Notes under the pieces: model-generated
Seen by the model: the letters and a program-made list of their open reading frames with translations, nothing else
Database searches by the model: none
What the model was told of the DNA's origin: nothing
DNA from: an uncultured Lachnospiraceae bacterium
GTDB lineage: Bacteria; Bacillota; Clostridia; Lachnospirales; Lachnospiraceae
NCBI GenBank assembly: GCA_910588815.1
Contig: CAJUQY010000001.1
Span: forward strand, 63,819-127,818
Reading direction: 5' to 3'
Length of the DNA stretch: 64,000 nucleotides
Program-made: the position numbers and the translations under genes
Part shown: in pieces, positions 34,370 through 43,014 of the stretch
Position numbering within the stretch: position 1 is the first letter of the stretch
Layout of the letters: the number at the start of each line of letters is the position of its first letter

Positions 34370-34801
34370 TTACAGATACTGCCGAAGATCTTCCGACATG
34401 CTTTCTTCCAGGCGGATAATGTTTGCGGCAATTTTCCTGGCATCGTCGTCGGCAGCGGAATATTGGTTCAGATAAGCGCTCAGAGATTTGATGCCCATGT
34501 TGCAGCCGTCGGTGAGCATGGAAGCGATTTTTTTGTCCGAGTCGTTCAGCATAAGCTTCATGCCGGTCATGATGCGGGCGGAGAGCTTTTCCACAGGGCC
34601 CAAATCACCGCCGGATGTCCCGCCTCTGTTTGCCATAGTGTGAAGCTTGTCGCCGAAGCTTACGTGGGCGTCCCGGTACTTTTCCAGGCTGTTTTTGAAG
34701 TCGCGGTCATGGACAGAAGGCAGGAGCTGGTCCAGAGTCTGGACCGCCATTTTTGTCCCTGCGTTGCATTCTTTTAATAATATTTTCGTGTCGTCGTTCA
34801 T
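34370..34801 (-). CDS. Small helical-bundle protein (DUF2383-like)
   Basis: The 143-aa protein is helical throughout and resembles DUF2383-type ferritin-like proteins by its length and helix pattern, for example 'LKECNAGTKMAVQTLDQLLP' and 'DGCNMGIKSLSAYLNQY'. No metal motif can be confirmed. AAAGGA precedes the ATG. It is convergent with the hydrolase gene. Function unknown. Confidence 0.55.
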   Translation of the reverse strand: MNDDTKILLKECNAGTKMAVQTLDQLLPSVHDRDFKNSLEKYRDAHVSFGDKLHTMANRGGTSGGDLGPVEKLSARIMTGMKLMLNDSDKKIASMLTDGCNMGIKSLSAYLNQYSAADDDARKIAANIIRLEESMSEDLRQYL

Positions 34802-34983
34802 GATAGAATCCTTTCCTGAGATTGTAGTCTGCGCTCCGGCGGAGAGCGTCCGCCGAGTATAGCATGCCCGGAAAGGCGGTTCCTCATGCGGACGGGCGGT
34901 TTTGCCGATATTGTATTTTAAAAAAACATGGGGTTATCCTCTTCCCATTTCCTGTGTTTTGGTGTATTATATTATCTGCAACT

Positions 34984-35030
34984 GCAAGATATAGTGTTTG
35001 TAGACGAGAATAATACCAACATATGGTGTG
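34984..35030 (+). promoter_or_regulatory. Two NrdR-like boxes upstream of nrdD
   Basis: GCAAGATATAGTGTTT (34984-34999) and ACCAACATATGGTGTG (35015-35030) resemble the NrdR consensus ACACTATATATAGTGT. Their centres are 31 bp apart, three helical turns, as expected for cooperative NrdR binding. They lie just downstream of a TATTAT/TATATT -10-like region and just before the nrdD ATG. Confidence 0.6.
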
Positions 35031-35049
35031 ACGGCGGGCGAGGAGAAAT

Positions 35050-37239
35050 ATGAGTGCAGAAGTAATGAACCGAGTAATCAAACGGAACGGGGAGGAAGTG
35101 ACCTTTGATTTGTCTAAAATCGTCAATGCGATTGAGAAAGCAAATCACGAGGTGAACAATATCCACAAACTGAATGAATATCAGATTTTGGCTGTGGCGG
35201 ACAATGTGGCCGACAGGATCCAGGAGTCGACCCATGCGGTCAATGTGGAAGATATTCAGGATATGGTGGAAACCGGAATCATGGAGATGAGGGGCTATGA
35301 GGTGGCTCAGAAATATGTGCGTTACCGCTACAGACGGGAGCTGACGAGGAAGTCCAATACGACTGACAACGGAATTCTTTCCCTTCTTGACAATATCAAT
35401 GAAGAGGTAACTCAGGAAAACTCCAATAAAAATCCGGTGATTAATTCTACCCAGAGGGACTATATGGCAGGCGAGGTCAGCAAGGATCTCTCAAAGAGAG
35501 TCCTGCTCCCCCCTGAGATCGTGCGGGCCCACGAGGAGGGGATCATTCACTTCCATGACACGGATTATTATGCGCAGAGAGAGCACAACTGTGACCTTAT
35601 TAATCTGGAGGACATGCTTCAGAACGGAACGGTCATCAGCGAGACCATGATTGAGAAGCCCCACAGTTTCTTTACGGCCTGTAATGTGACCACTCAGATC
35701 GTAGCCCAGGTCGCCAGCAACCAGTATGGCGGCCAGTCCTTTTCCCTGGCCCATCTGGCTCCCTTTGTGGATGTCAGCCGCCAGAAGATCAAAAAGGCAG
35801 TGATCGCGGAGAGGAAAGCCTGCGGGGAGCCTTTGGACGAGGAGATTATTGACAAGGTGACGGAGTGCCGCCTGAAAGAAGAGGTCAAGAGCGGAATCCA
35901 GACGATCCAGTACCAGCTCATCACCCTGATGACCTGTAACGGCCAGGCTCCCTTCGTGACGGTGTTTATGTATCTGGACGAAGTGCCTGCGGGCCGGATC
36001 AGAGAAGATCTGGCGATGATTACGGAAGAGGTGCTTCGCCAGAGGATGCAGGGGGTCAAGAATGAGAAGGGCGTGTGGATCACGCCGGCGTTCCCCAAGC
36101 TGATCTATGTGCTGGACGAGGACAATATCACCGAGGATTCCGAATACTGGTATCTGACAGAACTGGCGGCGGAGTGCACGGCCAAGCGGATGGTGCCGGA
36201 TTATATTTCCGCAAAAATGATGCGGGAGCTTAAGATGGGCAGCGTTTATACCTGCATGGGCTGCCGCTCTTTCCTGACGGTGGAGGAGAGCCAGAAGAAT
36301 CCGGACGGAAGCTACAAATTTTACGGGCGCTTCAATCAGGGCGTCGTGACCATCAACCTGGTGGACGTGGCCTGCTCCTCCGAAGGGGACATGGATAAAT
36401 TCTGGGAGATTCTGGATGACCGCCTGGAGCTCTGCCACCGGGCGCTCCGGTGCCGCCATGAGCGCTTGAAGGGAACCGTTTCCGACGTGGCCCCCATTCT
36501 CTGGCAGTACGGAGCCCTTGCAAGACTTAAAAAGGGCGAGACCATTGACAAGCTTCTGTATAACGGCTATTCGACCATTTCTCTGGGCTATGCGGGTCTT
36601 TATGAAATGTGCATGCGGATGAAGGGCAAGTCCCATACGGATCCGGAAGCAAAGCCCTTTGCCCTGGCGGTCATGCAGCGGCTAAACGATAAGTGCGCCC
36701 AGTGGAAGGCGGCGGAGAACATCAGCTATTCTGTGTACGGGACGCCCATGGAGTCTACCACCTATAAATTTGCGAAATGCCTCCAGAAGCGGTTTGGGAT
36801 CATTCCCGGCGTGACGGATAAGAATTATATTACCAACAGCTATCATGTCCATGTGTCCGAGGAGATCGATGCTTTCAGCAAGCTGAAATTTGAGTCGGAT
36901 TTCCAGAAGCTGTCTCCGGGCGGCGCCATCAGCTATGTGGAAGTGCCGAACATGCAGCAGAATATTCCGGCGGTTCTGACTGTGATGAAATTTATTTACG
37001 GCAATATTATGTATGCGGAGCTCAATACCAAGAGCGATTTCTGCGAAGAGTGCGGCTATGACGGAGAGATCTTGATCAAGGAGCAGGAGGACGGGAAATT
37101 GATTTGGGAGTGTCCAAGCTGCGGAAACCGGAATCAGGATAAAATGTTTGTGGCCCGCCGGACCTGCGGATATATCGGGACCCAGTTCTGGAACCAGGGA
37201 AGAACCCAGGAGATCAAGGATCGGGTGCTGCATCTGTAA
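35050..37239 (+). CDS. nrdD: Anaerobic ribonucleoside-triphosphate reductase, class III
   Basis: This enzyme makes deoxyribonucleotides by glycyl-radical chemistry in strict anaerobiosis. The 729-aa protein has an N-terminal ATP-cone ('VIKRNGEEVTFDLSKIVNAI'), the catalytic barrel and a C-terminal zinc site ('CEECG...CPSCG'). The glycyl-radical loop reads 'RTCGYIGTQFWNQGR' with the radical Gly at 707. A GAGGAGAA site precedes the ATG. nrdG follows after 60 bp. NrdR boxes lie upstream. Confidence 0.98.
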   Translation: MSAEVMNRVIKRNGEEVTFDLSKIVNAIEKANHEVNNIHKLNEYQILAVADNVADRIQESTHAVNVEDIQDMVETGIMEMRGYEVAQKYVRYRYRRELTRKSNTTDNGILSLLDNINEEVTQENSNKNPVINSTQRDYMAGEVSKDLSKRVLLPPEIVRAHEEGIIHFHDTDYYAQREHNCDLINLEDMLQNGTVISETMIEKPHSFFTACNVTTQIVAQVASNQYGGQSFSLAHLAPFVDVSRQKIKKAVIAERKACGEPLDEEIIDKVTECRLKEEVKSGIQTIQYQLITLMTCNGQAPFVTVFMYLDEVPAGRIREDLAMITEEVLRQRMQGVKNEKGVWITPAFPKLIYVLDEDNITEDSEYWYLTELAAECTAKRMVPDYISAKMMRELKMGSVYTCMGCRSFLTVEESQKNPDGSYKFYGRFNQGVVTINLVDVACSSEGDMDKFWEILDDRLELCHRALRCRHERLKGTVSDVAPILWQYGALARLKKGETIDKLLYNGYSTISLGYAGLYEMCMRMKGKSHTDPEAKPFALAVMQRLNDKCAQWKAAENISYSVYGTPMESTTYKFAKCLQKRFGIIPGVTDKNYITNSYHVHVSEEIDAFSKLKFESDFQKLSPGGAISYVEVPNMQQNIPAVLTVMKFIYGNIMYAELNTKSDFCEECGYDGEILIKEQEDGKLIWECPSCGNRNQDKMFVARRTCGYIGTQFWNQGRTQEIKDRVLHL

Positions 37240-37299
37240 AGGAATCTGCGGAAGGGTTTGCGCCGTGCCTGCGGGAGCAGGAGAAGAGGGTGAAGGGCA

Positions 37300-37818
37300 A
37301 TGTACTATGGAAATATCAAGGAATGTGATATCGCAGACGGACCCGGCGTGCGTGTGACCTTGTTCGTGTCCGGCTGCCGCAATCACTGCAAGGGATGCTT
37401 CAATTCTGAGACATGGGATTTTTCTTACGGGCAGCCCTATACGGAGGAGACAGAAAGCAGGCTTCTCATGCTTCTTGCGCCGGATTATATTCAGGGCTTT
37501 ACCCTTCTCGGAGGCGAGCCTTTTGAGCCGGAAAACCAGCGGGTCTGCGTAAAGCTTCTTGCGAGGCTCCGGAAGGCCTATCCGGAAAAGGATATCTGGT
37601 GCTATTCCGGATATCTGATCGGCCGGGACATGATTCCCGGCGGGAGGGTTTATACCGAGGCGACGGAGGAGATGCTTTCTTACATCGATGTGCTGGTGGA
37701 AGGCCGGTTCGTGGAGGAGGAGAAGGATCTGACCCTCGTCTTTCGCGGCAGCAGGAACCAGCGGGTACTTAGGCTGGAAAAGGGAAAGGCCGTGGAAGAG
37801 CTATATCGGCAGAGGTGA
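37300..37818 (+). CDS. nrdG: Anaerobic ribonucleotide reductase activating enzyme
   Basis: NrdG is a radical SAM enzyme that creates the glycyl radical on NrdD. The 172-aa protein has the radical-SAM cluster motif 'CRNHCKGC' (C26, C30, C33) and the 'LLGGEPFEPEN' motif. The N-terminus 'YYGNIKECDIADGPGVRVTLF' is typical. It is co-transcribed with nrdD and ends before a terminator. Confidence 0.97.
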   Translation: MYYGNIKECDIADGPGVRVTLFVSGCRNHCKGCFNSETWDFSYGQPYTEETESRLLMLLAPDYIQGFTLLGGEPFEPENQRVCVKLLARLRKAYPEKDIWCYSGYLIGRDMIPGGRVYTEATEEMLSYIDVLVEGRFVEEEKDLTLVFRGSRNQRVLRLEKGKAVEELYRQR

Positions 37819-37858
37819 TTATATGGCAAACGACAGATGATTTTTCCGTCCGCTATAT

Positions 37859-37908
37859 AAAACGTCCTGGGATGACCTGTGAAAAACAGGCTGTTCCGGG
37901 GCGTTTTT
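37859..37908 (+). terminator. Terminator of nrdDG
   Basis: AAAACG near 37859-37864 pairs with CGTTTT at 37902-37907 around an inner CCTG/CAGG hairpin. A T-run ends the structure. Confidence 0.65.
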
Positions 37909-37956
37909 GCCATGTCAGGAAATCCTGTTTCCCAGGAGGAAAAAATCAGTGGGCGG

Positions 37957-37983
37957 TGAAACAAAATCTCTGTCTTATCCGTC
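37957..37983 (+). promoter_or_regulatory. ECF-type promoter upstream of the sigma factor gene
   Basis: TGAAAC (37957-37962), 17 bases and CGTC (37980-37983) match the -35/-10 consensus of ECF sigma factors such as SigM and SigW of Bacillus. It is about 80 bases upstream of the sigma gene, so autoregulation is likely. Confidence 0.7.
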
Positions 37984-38062
37984 TTAATAATAGAAAGCTT
38001 TCAAAAACAGATGCCGGATAAGAAATGTTACATCAGAAGATACATGAGGAGGGAGAGGCGGT

Positions 38063-38584
38063 ATGGAGGCGGAGATTTTGGCTGTCCGGGCAAAATCGGG
38101 AGACGCAGATGCATTTGCGGCGTTGGTTCAGAGAAACATGAAGTCCATGTATAAGATCGGCCGGTCGGTTTTGAGAAATGACGAGGATGTGGCGGACGCT
38201 GTGCAGGAGACCGTGTTGGCAGCCTTTGAACGGCTTGGGCAGTTGAGGGATCCATGTGCGTTCCACTCCTGGCTGGCAAGGATCCTGGTGAACAAGTGTT
38301 ATGACATTTTAAGAAAAAGGACGCAGGTGGTTCCCATGGAGAACCTGCCGGAGGAGCCGGTGCCGGACGCAGGCTACGGAAATGTGGAATGGAAGGAAGC
38401 GCTGTGCTGCCTGGAGGAAAAATACCGTTTGATTTTGATCCTGTACTACATTGAAGGATTTAAGACGGGGGAAATCGGGCAGATTCTGGACATTCCGGAA
38501 GCGACGGTGCGTACCAGGCTTGCAAGGGGGCGAAAACGGCTGTTTACCATGTATCAGGAGGAGGCAGAGAGGAGACCGGTATGA
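38063..38584 (+). CDS. ECF-type RNA polymerase sigma factor
   Basis: The 173-aa protein has sigma region 2 ('AFAALVQRNMKSMYKIGRSVLRNDEDVADAVQETVLAAFE', about residues 17-57) and region 4 ('LILILYYIEGFKTGEIGQILDIPEATVRTRLARGRKRL'). The gap between the regions is short, as in ECF factors. GAGGAGGGAGAGG precedes the ATG. It overlaps its anti-sigma gene by an ATGA and has an ECF-like promoter upstream. The envelope-stress stimulus is unknown. Confidence 0.9.
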   Translation: MEAEILAVRAKSGDADAFAALVQRNMKSMYKIGRSVLRNDEDVADAVQETVLAAFERLGQLRDPCAFHSWLARILVNKCYDILRKRTQVVPMENLPEEPVPDAGYGNVEWKEALCCLEEKYRLILILYYIEGFKTGEIGQILDIPEATVRTRLARGRKRLFTMYQEEAERRPV

Positions 38585-39819
38585 ATATGTATGAGATCAT
38601 GGAAGCGCTTCGGGAAGACGTGGAGGTTCCGGATATCGTTCAGAGGAAAGCGGACGAGGCGCTGGAACAGATTCGAAAGGCGTGCGGAGCGGAGGCGGGA
38701 AACGCTTCTGCCCACGGGAAAGGAAGGAAAATGAGCAGAAAAGGAAGAAAGAGACTGGCAGTCTGCATGGCGGCGGCTATTTTGGCGGTCGGCGGAACCT
38801 GCATAGCGGCAGCTTACCGGGGACTTAGCCGGAGCACGGAAAAGGATATGAACATTTCCGCGGAACAGAAGGCGGGATTTGAGAGTCAGGCGGCGGAAAA
38901 AGAAGCCGTGAAGGGGGAAGCGGAAAAAACGGGGGAGACAGAGAGCGGGGAAAATGACACTCTCGTGACCTTTCCGGAGGTGTCTGCGACAGACAAGGGA
39001 GTCACCATTACCCTGCAGGATTGTATTGTGGACAATTATAACGCAAGGCTGACCTTCCGCATTGACGGCTATGAGCTTCCTCAAGTGCCGGAGGAGGCGG
39101 CATTTTACCAGCCGGAGGCGTTTTTTAATATCACTGTGGACGGCGAAGGACCCCGGGGGAGCATGAACATGGGCTTTTATGACGGAAGCTATGTGGGGGA
39201 CAATCTTGAGAGTGTGCAGGACGAGTCCATCCGGAATTGTCAGTTTGCGGACGGCTCCATGGAATATACGATCCGTTTTGATTGCCGTGAAAAAGGGATT
39301 TACATGAATAAGCCTGTGCGGGTGGAATTTACCGGCATCGGCTATTCTATGGAGAAAGCAGGCGAGGCATATATGGATCTGGAGGGGAGCTGGGTTTTGG
39401 AATGGACGCTCCAGGGCTGTGATGATGTTTACGAGGCAGATGTTGAGAACGGAGCCATCGGCGATACGGGAGCAACGCTTACCCATGTGGAGCTGTCACC
39501 GATCTCGGCCAAGGTGCTGATTGACTTTCCCAAGCAGGAGTATGAGGAGGAGATCGAGGGCGGCGGTTCTCACACCACGTGGGTGGAGCCGGCGGATCTT
39601 AGGGGCGTGAAGCTTAAAGACGGAACGGTGTATCACTATGCATGGATGGGCGGAGGCGGTTACAGCGGCTACAGGGAATCGGATACCATCTGTGAGATGG
39701 TCCGCCACGGCAGCCGGGTCGTGGACATCGACCAGGTGGAATACCTTCTCTTTTTTAAGGATTATCCGGAGGATGGCAATGTCACCGACGACAATTTCTG
39801 GTTCGTGAAGATCCGGTGA
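38581..39819 (+). CDS. Membrane-bound anti-sigma factor (DUF4179-like)
   Basis: The 412-aa protein has an N-terminal cytoplasmic segment (1-55). One membrane helix follows (about 59-78) after basic 'SRKGRKRL'. A large extracellular beta-rich domain comes after a Glu-rich linker. This layout, and its overlap with the ECF sigma gene, match DUF4179 anti-sigma proteins. It should hold the sigma factor inactive at the membrane until an envelope signal is sensed. Confidence 0.75.
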   Translation: MNMYEIMEALREDVEVPDIVQRKADEALEQIRKACGAEAGNASAHGKGRKMSRKGRKRLAVCMAAAILAVGGTCIAAAYRGLSRSTEKDMNISAEQKAGFESQAAEKEAVKGEAEKTGETESGENDTLVTFPEVSATDKGVTITLQDCIVDNYNARLTFRIDGYELPQVPEEAAFYQPEAFFNITVDGEGPRGSMNMGFYDGSYVGDNLESVQDESIRNCQFADGSMEYTIRFDCREKGIYMNKPVRVEFTGIGYSMEKAGEAYMDLEGSWVLEWTLQGCDDVYEADVENGAIGDTGATLTHVELSPISAKVLIDFPKQEYEEEIEGGGSHTTWVEPADLRGVKLKDGTVYHYAWMGGGGYSGYRESDTICEMVRHGSRVVDIDQVEYLLFFKDYPEDGNVTDDNFWFVKIR

Positions 39820-39908
39820 GAATTCCCGAAAACTTTGGGGAAAACAAATGTTTATTAACGCTTGCCGTCGGGGCCGGAAGAAAAAATAACAATTAATCAT
39901 ATTAGTTC

Positions 39909-39937
39909 TTGCGCAGAAGGAAAAAAAAGTGTATAGT
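39909..39937 (+). promoter_or_regulatory. Sigma-A promoter for the URO-D-like gene
   Basis: TTGCGC (39909-39914), 17 bases and TATAGT (39932-39937) lie about 40 bases before the ATG at 39977. Confidence 0.65.
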
Positions 39938-39976
39938 AAAGGAGGAGTCAATAAATAAATAATAAGGAGAGGTATT

Positions 39977-41005
39977 ATGGACAGAAAAGAACTGGTATTA
40001 AAAACATTCCACAATGAGCCCACGGACAAGCTTCTGGTAGGTTTCTGGCATCATTTCCTGGAGGATGAGCTGGTAGACGGCCTTCACAATCCGGAGTACA
40101 TTGCAAAGAATTTGGAGGGGGCTAAGAAGTTCAAAGAGGAGTTTGACCCGGATTTTGTAAAGGTCATGACAGACGGATACTTCTTTATGCCTTTTAACTA
40201 TGAAGATATGAACTGCGCCGCTGATCTTAAGAACCTGAAAGCTACGGATGAGATGGATCTGTATCTGGAAAAATGTGTGGAATTTGCAAAAGCCACAAGG
40301 GAGATTTACGGAAACGATGTGCTGATGTATTACAATGTATTCTCCCCCACCTTCCAGATCAATCACAGGATGAACCAGACGCATCCCCTTATGACGGCGG
40401 GCAAGCTGGAGGCTCCCATTGTCCAGCTGGTCAAGGAGGATCCGGAGGCAACTCAGGCGGCTCTTGACCTGGTGGCAGATTATACGGAAAAGCTGATTGA
40501 CATGATCGTCGGCGCCGGGATTATGGACGGCATCTATTTCAGCGTGTCCTGCTTTAACCGCGGTATTTCCCCCGCAGTTTACAATAAGTATGTGGCGCCC
40601 GGCGAGAAGAGGATCATCGCAAAGGCCAACTCCTATGCGAAGGACAATCTGCTTCATATCTGCGGATGGAGAGGAAATCTTAATAATCTTTCTATCTATA
40701 CAGACTATGACTGCAGCGTGATTAACTGGGCAGTACATGCAGAAGAGGTTTCTGTTGCGGAAGGCAAGAAGATGTTCGGCGGCAAGTGCGTGATCGGCGG
40801 CTTCGGAAACAACAATACCGACCTGATCTGCACCGGAACCAAGCAGGAGATCCAGGATTATGTAGAAAAGATCGTGGACGAAGCAGGAACTACCGGTATC
40901 ATCATCGGTGCAGACTGCACGACCCATCTGGATACGCCGGATGAGCATATCCACTGGGTATATGAGAAGGCGGCGGAGATTTCCGAGAGGCTTCTGAAGA
41001 AATAA
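39977..41005 (+). CDS. Uroporphyrinogen decarboxylase-fold protein (MtaA/CmuA-like)
   Basis: The 342-aa protein has the URO-D/methyltransferase TIM-barrel pattern. It starts 'MDRKELVLKTFHNEPTDKL', a typical beginning, and has 'LLHICGW' (about 224) and 'IIGADCTTH' (about 313). The His and Cys residues are where MtaA-type enzymes bind zinc to transfer methyl groups from corrinoid proteins. No haem genes or corrinoid protein genes are nearby, so neither haem synthesis nor a specific substrate is supported. It stands alone between a sigma-A promoter and a strong terminator. Confidence 0.75.
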   Translation: MDRKELVLKTFHNEPTDKLLVGFWHHFLEDELVDGLHNPEYIAKNLEGAKKFKEEFDPDFVKVMTDGYFFMPFNYEDMNCAADLKNLKATDEMDLYLEKCVEFAKATREIYGNDVLMYYNVFSPTFQINHRMNQTHPLMTAGKLEAPIVQLVKEDPEATQAALDLVADYTEKLIDMIVGAGIMDGIYFSVSCFNRGISPAVYNKYVAPGEKRIIAKANSYAKDNLLHICGWRGNLNNLSIYTDYDCSVINWAVHAEEVSVAEGKKMFGGKCVIGGFGNNNTDLICTGTKQEIQDYVEKIVDEAGTTGIIIGADCTTHLDTPDEHIHWVYEKAAEISERLLKK

Positions 41006-41048
41006 GCCGGAGCGGTTCGGGCCGACGGGCAGATGATTTCAAATTTTT

Positions 41049-41082
41049 CGGAGACGGGAAGAGATTCCCGTCTCCGTTTTTG
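41049..41082 (+). terminator. Terminator of the URO-D-like gene
   Basis: Twelve-base arms CGGAGACGGGAA and TTCCCGTCTCCG pair perfectly around GAGA, followed by TTTTT. Confidence 0.9.
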
Positions 41083-41121
41083 CATATATATAGATGATCG
41101 GACTTAAGGGGAGGCATTCCT

Positions 41122-41817
41122 TTGAAAAGATGTGTGGAGTTTGTTATGGGCGTGGTCCTTCTGCTGGCCGTGTTTGTCCTGTCGGGCCCGGCTGCGGGAG
41201 TCCTGTGGAACGGGAGTGCGGCCGTATCCGGCGGGGCAGCGCCGGTGGTGGCGCTGGATGCGGGACACGGAGGGACAGATCCGGGAAAGATCGGCATCAA
41301 TGAAGTACTGGAAAAGGACATCAACCTGGCCATCACATTAAAGACAAAGGAACTTTTAGAAAAAGAGGGGGTACAGGTGGTTCTGACCAGAAAGGACGAC
41401 GGCGGGCTTTACAAAGAGACAGACGGCAATAAAAAGCGGGCGGATCTGAACAGGCGCTGTGAGATTATTGAGGAGAGCCGGGCAGACTTTGTGGTGAGCA
41501 TCCATCAGAACAGCTACAGCGACGGCGCCGTTCGCGGGTCACAGATGTTCTACTATAAGAACTCGGAGAAGGGAAAGCAGCTGGCGGAAATTCTTCAGAA
41601 GGTATTTAATGAGTCCGTCAGCGGCAGGGAACTGAAAGCAAAAGAAAATGGGGAGTATTACATGCTGCTCCACGTGTCCTGTCCCATTGTCATCGCGGAA
41701 TGCGGCTTCCTCAGCAATTGGGAGGATGCGGAAAAATTACGGACGGAGGAATACCAGGATGAGGTGGCGGAGGCCCTGACGAAGGGGATCCTGCAGTACA
41801 TAGAGGAGGCCTTCTGA
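41122..41817 (+). CDS. cwlD: N-acetylmuramoyl-L-alanine amidase, CwlD type
   Basis: CwlD removes stem peptides from cortex peptidoglycan in spores so that muramic-lactam can form. The 231-aa protein starts at a TTG with AGGGGAGG seven bases upstream and has an N-terminal membrane/signal helix (5-28). The Amidase_3 domain has zinc ligands in 'LDAGHGGTDPG' (H49), E61 and 'SIHQN', and the catalytic Glu in 'IAECGFLSN'. Length and the N-terminal anchor match CwlD of spore formers; a vegetative amidase remains possible. Confidence 0.8.
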   Translation: MKRCVEFVMGVVLLLAVFVLSGPAAGVLWNGSAAVSGGAAPVVALDAGHGGTDPGKIGINEVLEKDINLAITLKTKELLEKEGVQVVLTRKDDGGLYKETDGNKKRADLNRRCEIIEESRADFVVSIHQNSYSDGAVRGSQMFYYKNSEKGKQLAEILQKVFNESVSGRELKAKENGEYYMLLHVSCPIVIAECGFLSNWEDAEKLRTEEYQDEVAEALTKGILQYIEEAF

Positions 41818-41883
41818 AAATTTCTTTAATTTTTACGAATACTGGTCTTTCCATTTTGGGAAAAGGGTGCTATACTGAGTTTT

Positions 41884-42960
41884 ATGATGATAACGAAGCT
41901 GGTAAGGATAGACGAACTCCATATGGATGAGTCCGCCATCGAAGAGGCAGGGCGGGTGTTGGCAGGCGGGGGCCTGGTGGCCTTCCCTACGGAAACGGTG
42001 TACGGCCTGGGGGGAAACGGGCTTGATGAAGATGCCGCCGCAAGGATCTATGCGGCAAAAGGGCGCCCCTCGGATAATCCGCTGATCCTTCATATCACGT
42101 CCATGGAGGAACTTGTTCCGTTGGTTGCCGAGATTTCCGAGACGGCATTGGTTTTGGCAGAGGCATTTTGGCCGGGACCGCTGACGATGATCTTTAAGAA
42201 AGCGGAGTTGGTTCCTTATGAGACTACGGGGGGACTTGATACGGTGGCAGTGCGGATGCCGTCTCATCCGGTTGCGAGGGCCGTCATCCGGGCGGCGAAA
42301 GTTCCCGTTGCGGCTCCAAGCGCCAATACTTCCGGGCGGCCCAGCCCCACGAAGGCGCTCCATGTGCTGGAGGATCTGGACGGGAGAGTGGATATGGTCG
42401 TGGACGGCGGGGAAGTGGGAATCGGACTGGAATCGACTATCATCGATATATCTGAAGGGCGGCCGACGATCCTGAGGCCGGGGTATATCACGGAAGAGAT
42501 GCTTTTTCCGCTGATCGGGAAGGCGGAGGTGGACGCGGCCGTCAGGGGAATTCCCGAGGAGGATGCGAGGCCGAAAGCGCCTGGTATGAAATACCGCCAT
42601 TACGCGCCGAAAGCAGAGATGACAGTGTTCCTGGGAAGCCCGACAGAGGTGTGCGGGGCCATTGAGGGGGCGCTTGCCCAGGCCGCGGCGGAGGGGAGGC
42701 GGGCCGGTGTCCTCTGCACGGAGGAGACGGAACGGTTTTACGACGCTCCGGTGAAAAAATGTGCCGGCAGGAGGAATGAGCCGGAGAGTGTGGCGCGGAG
42801 TCTCTACGAGGCGCTCCGGGCTTTTGACAGGGAACAGGTAGACTGCATATTTTCAGAAAGCTTTGAAGACAGCCCCTTAGGCGGGGCGATCATGAACCGT
42901 CTTTTAAAGGCGGCGGGATACAGAACAGTAGGGTGTGGAGAATTTACGTCTGTCAGGTGA
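41884..42960 (+). CDS. tsaC: L-threonylcarbamoyladenylate synthase (Sua5/YwlC)
   Basis: This enzyme makes the adenylate that donates threonylcarbamoyl to A37 of ANN-decoding tRNAs. The 358-aa protein has the YrdC domain ('VAFPTETVYGLGGNGLDEDAAARIYAAKGRPSDNPL' region, 29-65; 'APSANTSGRPSPT'). It also has a C-terminal Sua5 domain (about 215-350), so it is the long Sua5 form. It begins an operon-like run through the phosphatase-like gene, rpiB, the deaminase and the ATP synthase genes. Confidence 0.95.
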   Translation: MMITKLVRIDELHMDESAIEEAGRVLAGGGLVAFPTETVYGLGGNGLDEDAAARIYAAKGRPSDNPLILHITSMEELVPLVAEISETALVLAEAFWPGPLTMIFKKAELVPYETTGGLDTVAVRMPSHPVARAVIRAAKVPVAAPSANTSGRPSPTKALHVLEDLDGRVDMVVDGGEVGIGLESTIIDISEGRPTILRPGYITEEMLFPLIGKAEVDAAVRGIPEEDARPKAPGMKYRHYAPKAEMTVFLGSPTEVCGAIEGALAQAAAEGRRAGVLCTEETERFYDAPVKKCAGRRNEPESVARSLYEALRAFDREQVDCIFSESFEDSPLGGAIMNRLLKAAGYRTVGCGEFTSVR

Positions 42961-43014
42961 CAGGATGCCATGCCGGATGCACATTGTCAATGAGAAAAAG
43001 TCAGGAGTGATGGT

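Noticed and set aside
35491..36636. Long minus-strand ORF (381 aa) inside nrdD
   Set aside because: It lies wholly antisense to a certain gene, has no family motif and no ribosome site. It is an effect of GC-rich codon usage.
39977..41005. Reading the URO-D-like gene as haem biosynthesis hemE
   Set aside because: The HemE N-terminal substrate motif is absent and no haem genes are nearby. The methyltransferase-type subgroup fits better.
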